Shown here: piece after piece, positions 9,082 to 17,800 of the stretch
Numbering within the stretch: the stretch's first letter is position 1
Layout: every line of letters begins with the position of its first letter
From: Muribaculaceae bacterium
GTDB lineage: Bacteria > Pseudomonadota > Alphaproteobacteria > Rs-D84
Assembly: GCA_023665245.1 (NCBI GenBank)
Contig: JAMPEH010000010.1
Coordinates: 1-46,618 of the forward strand
Length of the DNA: 46,618 bases
Reading direction: 5' to 3'
Made by a program: the position numbers and the translations under genes
Notes under the pieces: generated by a model
Database searches by the model: none
Seen by the model: the letters and a program-made list of their open reading frames with translations, nothing else
Told to the model about the DNA's origin: nothing

Positions 9082-9383
9082 CAGATAAAATCTCATATGA
9101 ACTAACGCTTTAACTACAATTGACTAACACATTGAGAGTTTTAACAATACGACAAATTGAACAGTATGTTTTAACGTGAATTTTACTAAATTCTTGTTAA
9201 TATTTTATCAGGTATCATATTGCCGCCATTAAATCCCATAATCTGTATTATGTAAAATAGTACATAGAGATTTTTAATAATATAGTGGTTGGCTCTCAAT
9301 TTCTAAATTCAGTATGTGTTCATGACTCTCCTATTCGGACGATTTGCAATGTTACGATTATTGTTTCTCAGCTGATTTCTCTT

Positions 9384-11450
9384 CTATTTCACATTTTTAT
9401 ACTTCTGCAAAAGTTTATTTAGTTTGCCAGGAGTCAGTGTATTTGGATAACTGTCGAAATTGAGACGCAAGGTACATCCCTCTCTGAACCGTGAACAACC
9501 ATACGCCGTGTTACCCTTCAATATATATCCTTTACCGCAAATCGGACATACGATTTGCTCAAATTTCGTGATTCTTGGAGTGCGAGGTTTTGGCGGCTTA
9601 GGAGTATCTTTGGATTTTGAATATGAATCTGTTGAATCCCCTTCATTCCCCATACGTCGGTTATCAACTATTATTTTAGCATGAGAATTATCATTCAGCA
9701 CATTAATTACTATATCATTAATCAGGGTCTTTAATTCCGAAATAAAATCTGATGCTGAGTACTCGCCACGTTCAATCCTTCGCAGTTTATTCTCCCATAA
9801 CCCCGTCAATTTTGCACTCTTGAGAAGCTCTTCATTAATCGTTGATATTAGGTCAATGCCCGCTTGAGTCGCTACGATTGATTTACGCACTCGATTGATA
9901 TACTTCCTTTTGAAGAGTGTCTCAATGATTGCGGCACGAGTGGACGGACGCCCTATCCCATTGTCTTTCATCGCTTCCCTAAGCTCTTCATCATCAATAG
10001 TTCTTCCTGCTGACTCCATGGCGCGGAGCAACGAACCTTCAGTGTAATATTTAGGTGGCTGTGTCGTCTTTTTCACTAATGATGGTTCCTGAGGTCCACT
10101 CTCTCCTATTCTAAACGATGGAAGTATATTGTTTTCATCATCTACTGTCTCGTTATTTTCAGAAGCATGTTCAAGAACTTCTCTCCACCCCCTGACATCT
10201 ATAACCTTTCCAGATGTCTTAAATGATGTTTTATCGACCTCCCCTATCACATTTGTAGTAAGAAATTGGCAGTCAGGATAAAAAGCTGCTATAAACCTCA
10301 ATGCGATAAGATGATATAATTTGCGCTCGTCCCCCACAAGCACCGTCGGTGACTGACCTGTTGGTATAATCGCATGGTGGTCTGTGACTTTAGAATTATC
10401 AAATACTTTCTTACTCTTGGGGATTTTCCCATTTACCAATTTTTCAGTCAATGGTGCGTAAGGAGTCATCTGCTTTAATATTCCCGGAACTTTAGGGTAG
10501 ATATCTTCGCTTAAATATGTTGTGTCTACTCGCGGATAGGTAGTCACTTTTTTCTCATAGAGTGACTGAATCAAGCGTAGCGTATCATCGGCTGACCATC
10601 CCCATTTTTTGTTGCACTCCACTTGTAGGGATGTCAAGTCAAAGAGTCTCGGAGGTGCTTCCCTACCCTTTTTCTCCTGTACATCTTTGATTACCATTGA
10701 CTTCCCGACTATTCCCGCTAACGCTTTATTTGCCTCATCAATGTCTTTGAAACGACCGGTAGATGCATTAAATGTCACATCACGATACACCGTCCTTAGC
10801 TCCCAAAAATCTTCTGGTTTAAAGTTCTCTATTTCAGTCTGCCGCTGAACTATCAACGCAAGAGTGGGAGTCTGCACACGCCCGATTGACAACACATTAC
10901 CGGGGGAAGAATACTTCAAGGAATATAGACGAGTCGCATTCATCCCTAAAATCCAGTCTCCTATAGCTCGTGATAGTCCTGCATAATAAAGGGAATTAAA
11001 ATCCTGCTCCGGACGCAGATTAGAAAATCCCGCCTTGATTGATTCATCTGTCAATGAGGAAATCCACAGCCGGTAAACTGGACACTTTATACCTGCCTTT
11101 TGCATTACCCATCTTTGGATAAGTTCACCCTCCTGACCGGCATCTCCACAGTTAATTACCTTATCTGCTTTGTTGATAAGAGTTTCAATAACTTTAAACT
11201 GTCGCTCGATACCACTATCCTGTATAATCTTAATTCCAAATTTTTCCGGAATCATCGGAAGCACTCCGAGTGACCACCTTTTCCATCTTTCAGTATAGTC
11301 AGCCGGTTCTTTCAGGGTGCATAAATGTCCGAAAGTCCAAGTGACAAAATATTCACCACCTTCGTAATAACCATCCCTGCGTATATTTGCGCCAAGGATT
11401 TGTGCTATATCTTTTGCTACACTTGGTTTCTCAGTGATACAAACTATCAT
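9384..11450 (-). CDS. topB: DNA topoisomerase III (type IA)
   Basis: Relaxes and decatenates DNA through a transient single-strand break with a 5' phosphotyrosine. The N-terminal Toprim domain has E7 in ITEKPSVAKD and the acidic cluster DAGQEGE at 103-109. SIGRVQTPTL (188-197) and the active-site tyrosine Y305 in TTYPRVDT are present. A C-terminal C4 zinc finger (CPICGKG with two later cysteines) lies at about residues 628-660. Length of 688 is usual for Bacteroidota TopB. Many related enzymes read DAGREGE; here the Arg is Gln (Q106). The ATG overlaps the stop of the upstream small gene by four bases, so both share the promoter near 11872. TopB copies on conjugative elements exist, but no mobilisation genes are near. 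Confidence 0.93.
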   Translation of the reverse strand: MIVCITEKPSVAKDIAQILGANIRRDGYYEGGEYFVTWTFGHLCTLKEPADYTERWKRWSLGVLPMIPEKFGIKIIQDSGIERQFKVIETLINKADKVINCGDAGQEGELIQRWVMQKAGIKCPVYRLWISSLTDESIKAGFSNLRPEQDFNSLYYAGLSRAIGDWILGMNATRLYSLKYSSPGNVLSIGRVQTPTLALIVQRQTEIENFKPEDFWELRTVYRDVTFNASTGRFKDIDEANKALAGIVGKSMVIKDVQEKKGREAPPRLFDLTSLQVECNKKWGWSADDTLRLIQSLYEKKVTTYPRVDTTYLSEDIYPKVPGILKQMTPYAPLTEKLVNGKIPKSKKVFDNSKVTDHHAIIPTGQSPTVLVGDERKLYHLIALRFIAAFYPDCQFLTTNVIGEVDKTSFKTSGKVIDVRGWREVLEHASENNETVDDENNILPSFRIGESGPQEPSLVKKTTQPPKYYTEGSLLRAMESAGRTIDDEELREAMKDNGIGRPSTRAAIIETLFKRKYINRVRKSIVATQAGIDLISTINEELLKSAKLTGLWENKLRRIERGEYSASDFISELKTLINDIVINVLNDNSHAKIIVDNRRMGNEGDSTDSYSKSKDTPKPPKPRTPRITKFEQIVCPICGKGYILKGNTAYGCSRFREGCTLRLNFDSYPNTLTPGKLNKLLQKYKNVK

Positions 11451-11857
11451 TTGCTATGTTTCTGGCAGACTTTTGCAGTAGTCTGCGACTGTCCGTAAGG
11501 AGTGTTGAAAATTAATTGGACTCCTTGGCCGCTTTTCATTGCCGGAAAATCTATTTCGATTGGAATGACACCATCATCCTCCCACTGGAAATATCGACGA
11601 AAATCCACTCCATCGATATCAGTAGAGGAGTATGATTCGGTATTTTTTATGACTTTAACATCGTCAATGCGATTCGAGGTGTGAGGTCTCCCCTGCAACT
11701 TTCCATACACACGTGTCAAGTCAGGGCGATAGTCAATGCTGTCAACGCTAAATGACAGGTTACCATTACTCTGAGATTCATAATCGCGAAGTATTTCTGC
11801 ATCGACTAACATCAAAGTCAATGTGGCGATAATAGCAGTACTAAAGAGTCGTTTCAT
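11447..11857 (-). CDS. Small secreted protein of unknown function
   Basis: A 136-residue protein I do not recognise. Residues 1-20 form a hydrophobic signal peptide without a lipobox cysteine, so it is probably periplasmic or surface-exposed. The rest is predicted to be mainly beta strands (YRPDLTRVYGKL, VIPIEIDFPA, VQLIFNTPYG), resembling a small immunoglobulin-like or DUF-type beta sandwich. There is a single cysteine near the C-terminus. It overlaps topB by four bases and has its own promoter 15 bases upstream. Pairing of a secreted protein with topB is odd and may just reflect compaction. Confidence 0.75.
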   Translation of the reverse strand: MKRLFSTAIIATLTLMLVDAEILRDYESQSNGNLSFSVDSIDYRPDLTRVYGKLQGRPHTSNRIDDVKVIKNTESYSSTDIDGVDFRRYFQWEDDGVIPIEIDFPAMKSGQGVQLIFNTPYGQSQTTAKVCQKHSK

Positions 11858-11871
11858 GATGAATTATTTTG

Positions 11872-11902
11872 CAAATTTAGTTAGAAATTTTAGAAATGCC
11901 AA
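11872..11902 (-). promoter_or_regulatory. Bacteroidota-type promoter for the small gene and topB
   Basis: On the minus strand TTG (11902-11900), a 20-base spacer and TAAATTTG (11879-11872) match the consensus. Transcription would begin near 11868, leaving a leader of about ten bases before the ATG at 11857. It lies in a 58-base gap after the thioredoxin-fold gene. Confidence 0.6.
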
Positions 11903-11915
11903 CTCTGTGTTACCA

Positions 11916-12410
11916 TCAATTTCCTGTCAGGTACTTTTCCAACGTAGTAACTGACGGATTGACTGCCACGATTTTCCCCTGTGGATTAATTAGATATGAT
12001 GAGAACCCTTGTTCAAGTCTGTAATCATTCTTTGTGCTACATGTCTTTACATCGTCAATATGGAATTGTGTTGATGTGTCAAGATTGTCGTTTTTAACTA
12101 TCTCTCTGAATAACTTCTTGTTATCATCAGTATTAATCGACAACAACTTGAATTTCGAAGGAGATTCCTTTAGAAATCGGTCATATTCTCCAGCCGCTAT
12201 TCGTGATATTGCGCTATTTGAGTCCCAAAAATTAACCAACACATATTTGCCTCGGAGTTTGTCAAGCGATATATTGTTCTTACCATCACTTACCATTTCA
12301 ATTTCTGGTGCGGTATATCCTTTTTCAGCCTTTACAACACGCTCTGAATATGCCGAAATCATTAATATTAGCACGGCAAAAAATGCTATGTAACTTATTG
12401 CTTTCTTCAT
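11916..12410 (-). CDS. Secreted thioredoxin-fold (TlpA-like) protein lacking the CXXC motif
   Basis: A 164-residue protein with an N-terminal hydrophobic signal or anchor (about residues 4-22) and an AhpC/TSA-TlpA-like domain. YTAPEIEM, the LRGKYVLVNFW strand and the late YLINPQGKIVAV segment follow the TlpA pattern. Where redox-active TlpA proteins have W-C-x-x-C, this one reads FWDSNSAISR: both cysteines are serine (S66 and S69). The only other cysteine is in KTCSTKND. It is therefore unlikely to be a disulfide oxidoreductase and may be a binding or structural relative. No promoter is clear upstream. Confidence 0.82.
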   Translation of the reverse strand: MKKAISYIAFFAVLILMISAYSERVVKAEKGYTAPEIEMVSDGKNNISLDKLRGKYVLVNFWDSNSAISRIAAGEYDRFLKESPSKFKLLSINTDDNKKLFREIVKNDNLDTSTQFHIDDVKTCSTKNDYRLEQGFSSYLINPQGKIVAVNPSVTTLEKYLTGN

Positions 12411-12488
12411 AAGTAAAATAGATTTATAAACAGAACTTATCTAAACGCGCATTCTATGACGATCAAATAAGCCCTATTATTAAGACAA

Positions 12489-12521
12489 ACGAGAGTTATG
12501 AAATGTTCTCATAACTCTCGT
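12489..12521 (-). terminator. Strong hairpin after tamL
   Basis: ACGAGAGTTATGA (12489-12501) pairs perfectly with TCATAACTCTCGT (12509-12521) around a seven-base loop. On the minus strand it is followed by TTGTCTTAAT. It starts about 20 bases after the tamL stop and separates tamBL from the thioredoxin-fold gene. Confidence 0.75.
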
Positions 12522-12542
12522 AATTCGATGTGAGAATGATTC

Positions 12543-14837
12543 TTAGAAAGGATAGCCTATGGCCAGATGGAATGCTAATGACTTCCTGAAGGATTCCATA
12601 TTATAGTAACCTGATTTACCGGTGTCGTACGGTGCATGGATACCAATACCTAAATCACCGCGAATTATTAACATAGAGATGTCAAATCTAAGCCCTATTC
12701 CAGTGCCAAGTGCCAAATCCTTAAAGAACGTCTTGGCTCTAAGCTGCCCTCCGGGACGTTCTTTTTCATTCTTTAATGTCCACACATTTCCGGCATCGAG
12801 AAATATCGCTCCATGAAGTGGGCCTAAAATCGGAAATCGATACTCTGTGTTTGCTATAAATGTAAATGTACCGGTCTGGTCAAAGTATCCATTAACTTGA
12901 TCAGCAGGGGCACGATAAGAACCCGGACCAATTGACCTTACAGTGAAAGCTCGTACTGAATTAGCACCTCCGCAGTAAAACTGCTCACTATACGGAACCT
13001 GTGAAGAATTCCCATAGGCGTATGCCGCTCCCGATCCAATTCTACTGACCAACCAATGTTCCCCCCACAATCGTCGTCCGTAGACAATCTGCGCATAGCC
13101 TTTCACGAACTGTGAAAAAGGGGTGTGAAAAAGTGTTTTCTCACCTCTTTTACCACAAAGTTCATAAATCGTCCAAAAGATATTTCCAGCCTGCTGTAAT
13201 GTGACTTGTACATTTATCGTATTGTCCCGGTTCATAGCTCGGTCATACACAAGTCCATACGACATCTGAGGAATAAATTGATTTTGGAAACTAAGTGCAA
13301 TAGCAGGATTTGCTGTCATTATTGAGTCAAATGTCTCTGTGGTATGCTGCAACTTATTGTAAGTCAATTTAAAAAGCGTAAATGTATTGGAAATATACCT
13401 TGAGGAACGCCAATCGTATGATATTCCGGTATTGAATTGGAAAAGTTTGAAGTAATGAGGGCGGTTAAGCACTTCTGCGCCTAAAGATATACGTGTCCAG
13501 TTCACATCCCTGTGAGAGCGGGGGATGAATCTTGGTGCAAGCAATCTTGGAAACGCAAGAGTCCCTTTAATTCCGAATTCATAAGAGTTGAAAACGGAAT
13601 TTTTTTTACCCGATCCTGTTTGCCATTCGTAAGAACCTGTTAATGATAAGTTGAGCTGCTCTCCTCCACCGAATATGTTCTTGTTTGTTACCCCAAGTGT
13701 GAGTCCCGGACCGAGGTATGAATTAGACTTCGACGAAACATTAGCTTCGATTGAGGCTTCTAATGGTTTGTCGTAAGTACATTCAATCATAACGTCAAGA
13801 AGTCGTTGGTCACGGTGAACTGTGTCCGGCATAACTGAGATGCTGATATTGTTGAATATGCCAAGTCGTGACAGTCTTGACTGAGTGAGGTCCATTTGAC
13901 GAACGGAAAATGTATGTCCTTCCCGGAAAAGTATGCACGAAGGTATTAATCCCTCACGAAGCCTCGAAGGTAGAAACCTTATTAATGTGCCCTTATTAGT
14001 TTCAGTCGTATCGGGTGTACCTCCACCCCTATTTCTGTATATATATGTGGTAATTTGTCCGGTTTTGAATTTATCGATAGTCCATGGCCTCACATTGTCT
14101 GCCACGTCAAGACGGATAGCGATTTTTCCAGGATTCATCACACTGTCAGCCAAGTACTGAATATAATCTGGCCTGAAGTAATAGTATCCCCTATTACGCA
14201 CGGCATTAGCGATATCAACTCTTAGCTTATTAAGGGAATCAGTAGAATATCTTGAACCCACCTGGAAATATTTAGAACGCATTGCAACTGAGTCAATGAG
14301 ATGGTAAAGTGGTAAGGTGTCAGGAAGTAAGATAATGGAATCTAATAAGTATGGATTACCGGCCTCAATCTTGTAAAGAATCGAAGCTTTCTTCTTGTTT
14401 TTCCCTTTGACAAGTTCGTAAGATGACTTTCCCGAAAAGTATCCATTGTTATCGAGAATTTCATCGAGCATTTTGACCCTTACCTCCGGACGCACGTCAC
14501 TTATCAGAACAGGCTGTGCCACAAGTTTCTCATACAACCAGTGCTTTAATCCTTTCGGAGGATTTGACCAATTATTATACACCCATAGCCCAACGGGAAA
14601 CGGTGATCTAACGGACACAGAACCCAATAAAGGGTTATTCGGTTTTACCGCTACAGCATCCTCAAGTGATGTTTTGACACCAGTGGGAAACTTTGATTTG
14701 TCGGGAGTCTCCACTTCAACACCTTTAACACCTGTGTAAAGCGTTTCATCTTCCCCAATCCTTCGGGTGGTGGAGCATGACGCTACAAGCATCATTATTG
14801 CTATGTAAAAATATACTTTTATCAATTTGGATTCCAT
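12543..14837 (-). CDS. tamL: Lipidated TamA-like Omp85 outer-membrane protein (TamL type)
   Basis: An Omp85-family outer-membrane barrel expected to work with TamB in moving proteins or lipids to the outer membrane. It starts with a lipoprotein signal ending LVASC (C21), the feature distinguishing Bacteroidota TamL from TamA. POTRA-like repeats cover about residues 140-360 and a 16-strand-type barrel the C-terminal half, ending in the terminal Phe of AIGYPF. The conserved VRGF-type motif in loop 6 is read here as NSVRAFTVRSIGPGSY, keeping the Arg. Length is 764. It follows tamB by 35 bases on the same strand and ends at a strong hairpin. The alternative BamA is less likely because of the lipobox and the tamB neighbour. 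Confidence 0.88.
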   Translation of the reverse strand: MESKLIKVYFYIAIMMLVASCSTTRRIGEDETLYTGVKGVEVETPDKSKFPTGVKTSLEDAVAVKPNNPLLGSVSVRSPFPVGLWVYNNWSNPPKGLKHWLYEKLVAQPVLISDVRPEVRVKMLDEILDNNGYFSGKSSYELVKGKNKKKASILYKIEAGNPYLLDSIILLPDTLPLYHLIDSVAMRSKYFQVGSRYSTDSLNKLRVDIANAVRNRGYYYFRPDYIQYLADSVMNPGKIAIRLDVADNVRPWTIDKFKTGQITTYIYRNRGGGTPDTTETNKGTLIRFLPSRLREGLIPSCILFREGHTFSVRQMDLTQSRLSRLGIFNNISISVMPDTVHRDQRLLDVMIECTYDKPLEASIEANVSSKSNSYLGPGLTLGVTNKNIFGGGEQLNLSLTGSYEWQTGSGKKNSVFNSYEFGIKGTLAFPRLLAPRFIPRSHRDVNWTRISLGAEVLNRPHYFKLFQFNTGISYDWRSSRYISNTFTLFKLTYNKLQHTTETFDSIMTANPAIALSFQNQFIPQMSYGLVYDRAMNRDNTINVQVTLQQAGNIFWTIYELCGKRGEKTLFHTPFSQFVKGYAQIVYGRRLWGEHWLVSRIGSGAAYAYGNSSQVPYSEQFYCGGANSVRAFTVRSIGPGSYRAPADQVNGYFDQTGTFTFIANTEYRFPILGPLHGAIFLDAGNVWTLKNEKERPGGQLRAKTFFKDLALGTGIGLRFDISMLIIRGDLGIGIHAPYDTGKSGYYNMESFRKSLAFHLAIGYPF

Positions 14838-14872
14838 TTTCTTTTGACATTTTCGTTGAATTAATATAAATT

Positions 14873-17800
14873 TTAATCTCTACGAACGCCGAATAACTCC
14901 CACAGTGAATTGAGTTTGCGCTTTAACACGAAGCCAACGCCTGTCTGGGTTATTTCTCCTTCAAGGATACTTTCATATCCGGTGTGACGGAATATCCTGA
15001 TATACATTGATCCTGAACGGTTCAACATGTATTCAAATGAAATGTCGTTAATTAGATTCTGGGAGAAATTTTCATCAGAATTTGCGTCAGTGGAATAATT
15101 ACCGCCTACCACTATCTTAAATCGGTCATTAAATAGCGTTTTTGTTACTTGATAACTATAAGAGGTGGCCGTAGAAGTTGAACCGTCAAGTGTTTTGTCA
15201 TACTGATTTATGCCAAAGGATATATCGACACCTCTGATATTATTGGCCGCCCATGAGTTAAGCTGTGAAGTCAGGAAAGAATATAAGGGGTTGCCCGACA
15301 TATTTCCGGAAGCCTTAGTGTCTGAACCCGTGTATACTTTATACAGGAGCATATTCATTGCTTGATTTGCTCTCTGCTCCGGCGACATAGAGGTCAATTC
15401 ATTTTCAACAGTAATATCATCATTTGTCGATAGATCAAATGCTACATTCATGTTGTCCAATGTGTTAGTTATGCTGACACTTACATCGAAATTCACGAGC
15501 CTTGAATCCTGTCCACTTTGAGTGACATTAGCTTTTATTTCGTCGACTGCATGAATATTAAGAAGCGGATTCAGCATATCCCCATTAAATGCAACATATG
15601 ACCCTTCCTGGAACTTGAAATTCTTTTCTGACATGAACGGTGGTGTATATCTAACGAAACCGTCATTTATGTTCAATCGACCTGTTACACGATCGCCATT
15701 GAGCGCTGACATTGTATATGTCAAATTGCCTGACGGTTGTACTTGTGCGCGGTTTGTACCGTTAGTATTTAGATATACATTAATTGTCGTTCCTTCTTCA
15801 ATCTGTAGTTGAGCTTCAAGATTGAGCGCCATTGCGGAGTGAGTAATGGAATCACTTGATTCCACTTGTGCTGAGTCATTGAAGTTCACAAAATGTACCA
15901 TATCATTGTTGGATTTCGAGGTCAATGACTGTGTAGTCTCCGCCATAATATAAGTGACATTAGTGCCTGCTAATATGTTTACATCTGCGTTTACTCGCAT
16001 AAAGTCCATGTTTCCCTTCACGGAGGCATCAAGATCAAGGAAAGCCTTACCGAATATGTCAGCACCTTCACGCGCTCTATCGCTATTCACCACCTGTATG
16101 TCTTTAGCTTTTAACGTGAGGTCAAGCATCACATTGGCGAGATTGTGAACATCCACCTGTCCATTTATAAACAGAGGATTCTCATTACATCCTTGGATCT
16201 GAAAATCCGAGAACGTTACAACATTGCTATCAACCGGGATTTTCTCTTCTGAGAATTTGAAGGTGGCACCAAGCATTTTCACATTTATATCAGTGGAATC
16301 AAAGTCCAGGAATCCGTTGAATATTGGATTGGTCATCTCTCCGGTTATGTCCATTTGGCCATTGAGTGTTCCTGATAATTTCGCCATACCCTCCGGGATG
16401 AATGGATTGACAATCTTTAACGGGAATTTTATCATCGTGAAGTCAAGGAGGAAGGGATTAGCAGCTGTTGAGTCGTTAAGAACACCTTTGGCTGTGATTG
16501 TCTTTAATGAGTCAACCATCAGTGTGATATCGGCCATTAGTTTCCCCCCACGGGAGTTTGCAATATCAACGTCGAGTCCGAACGTCCCCACCCTTTCTTT
16601 TCCATAGAAAAGATCTGAGAGTTCGACGTCACCCTTTGCTGTAAGTACATTATTTTCATATCGGATTCTCATATCAGCTGAGACATCCCCCTTGACCGGA
16701 GGTGCGAACGGGTTGATTGCGAGCCAATCATGCAGATGCACTTGGGATATTTGTACCACTAAGTCCTCCTGATTGAGGAATTCTTCGTGTGAATGAGCTG
16801 TAGTATCACTATAAAGATGTGGATGTTCAGTGAATATCTTCAGATAACTGTCATCACCCGCGAGTGTTAAGTTAGCGTCTATATGTTTAGTGGGGATATT
16901 AAAACTGATGAAGTTATCATTGTTTACTGTCCACTTCTTATATGCAATAGTGGGCTTATGGGGTACTAACTTAACGGTTATAGTGCTATCTACGAGAATG
17001 GCAGACAATCCGAGGTTGAAACCTTTTTGGTTTTCGATATTCTCTTGTTTCATGTAGGCAGCTATTCTATTAGTACCTAAGAAACCATTAAGATTCACAT
17101 GTGCAAAGTCATCAAATGTACCCGGCCGATTATTAACCTCTGCACGATATACCAGATATGCACCATGTTGAATAGCATAGAGGGATATTGAGTCCAATCG
17201 GGTTGAACCCATATTGAACCCCGTCACATCAGCATTCATTGAAATCAATGAGTCGTTGCGCATTGAAAGCAATAGGTGCTTGAATCCTATGTCGGATGAT
17301 TCTTTCAAGAACTTTGATGCTATGTTGTTCGTTCCCATTTCAAGTACCATGTCTAAGCGAGGAAAGCTTTTGCTTAATGTCTGAACGTTGATATGCATAC
17401 TGTCAGTCTGTGCTTTTATCTCTTTCATTCCTACTGGTAACGCACTAATGATTGAGAAAAGTGAATTTGGAGAGCCGGTCTCAAGACGCATATCCCCATT
17501 GGTCAATACTGCCGTCATATCATTCTCTGATGATATAAGTGTCATGGATATGGGATCAGTATAGTTGATACTCACATCCGGCATACGCCAATATAAATTA
17601 GTGACATCAGCCTTTGCATTTATATCCTTGGTCTTCAAATTATAACTGCCCCATGAGGTTAGCATCACTTTGCCTTCATTGATTGTGTCAGCGAAATTCA
17701 TTGCTTGGAGATTGACGTTACGTATGTTCCCATCAATGTTCCAGTCAATGGTATCTTTATCGATATTCGCATCAAATTGCACCGTCCCATCAAAGTCTGT

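Larger units (their letters stand above)
8806..9383. other. 578-base gap with no gene found
   Basis: AT-rich, with no credible reading frame on either strand and no tRNA-like structure. It holds a strong GC-rich hairpin at 8816-8845 just after rlmD and one minus-strand -7-like box (TAACTTTG, 9081-9074) pointing back toward that hairpin. The topB stop borders it on the right. It may contain a small RNA or simply degraded sequence. Confidence 0.6.

Noticed and set aside
9384..11450. topB as a sign of an integrated conjugative element
   Set aside because: No relaxase, integrase, tra genes or direct repeats are near, and the base composition matches its neighbours.
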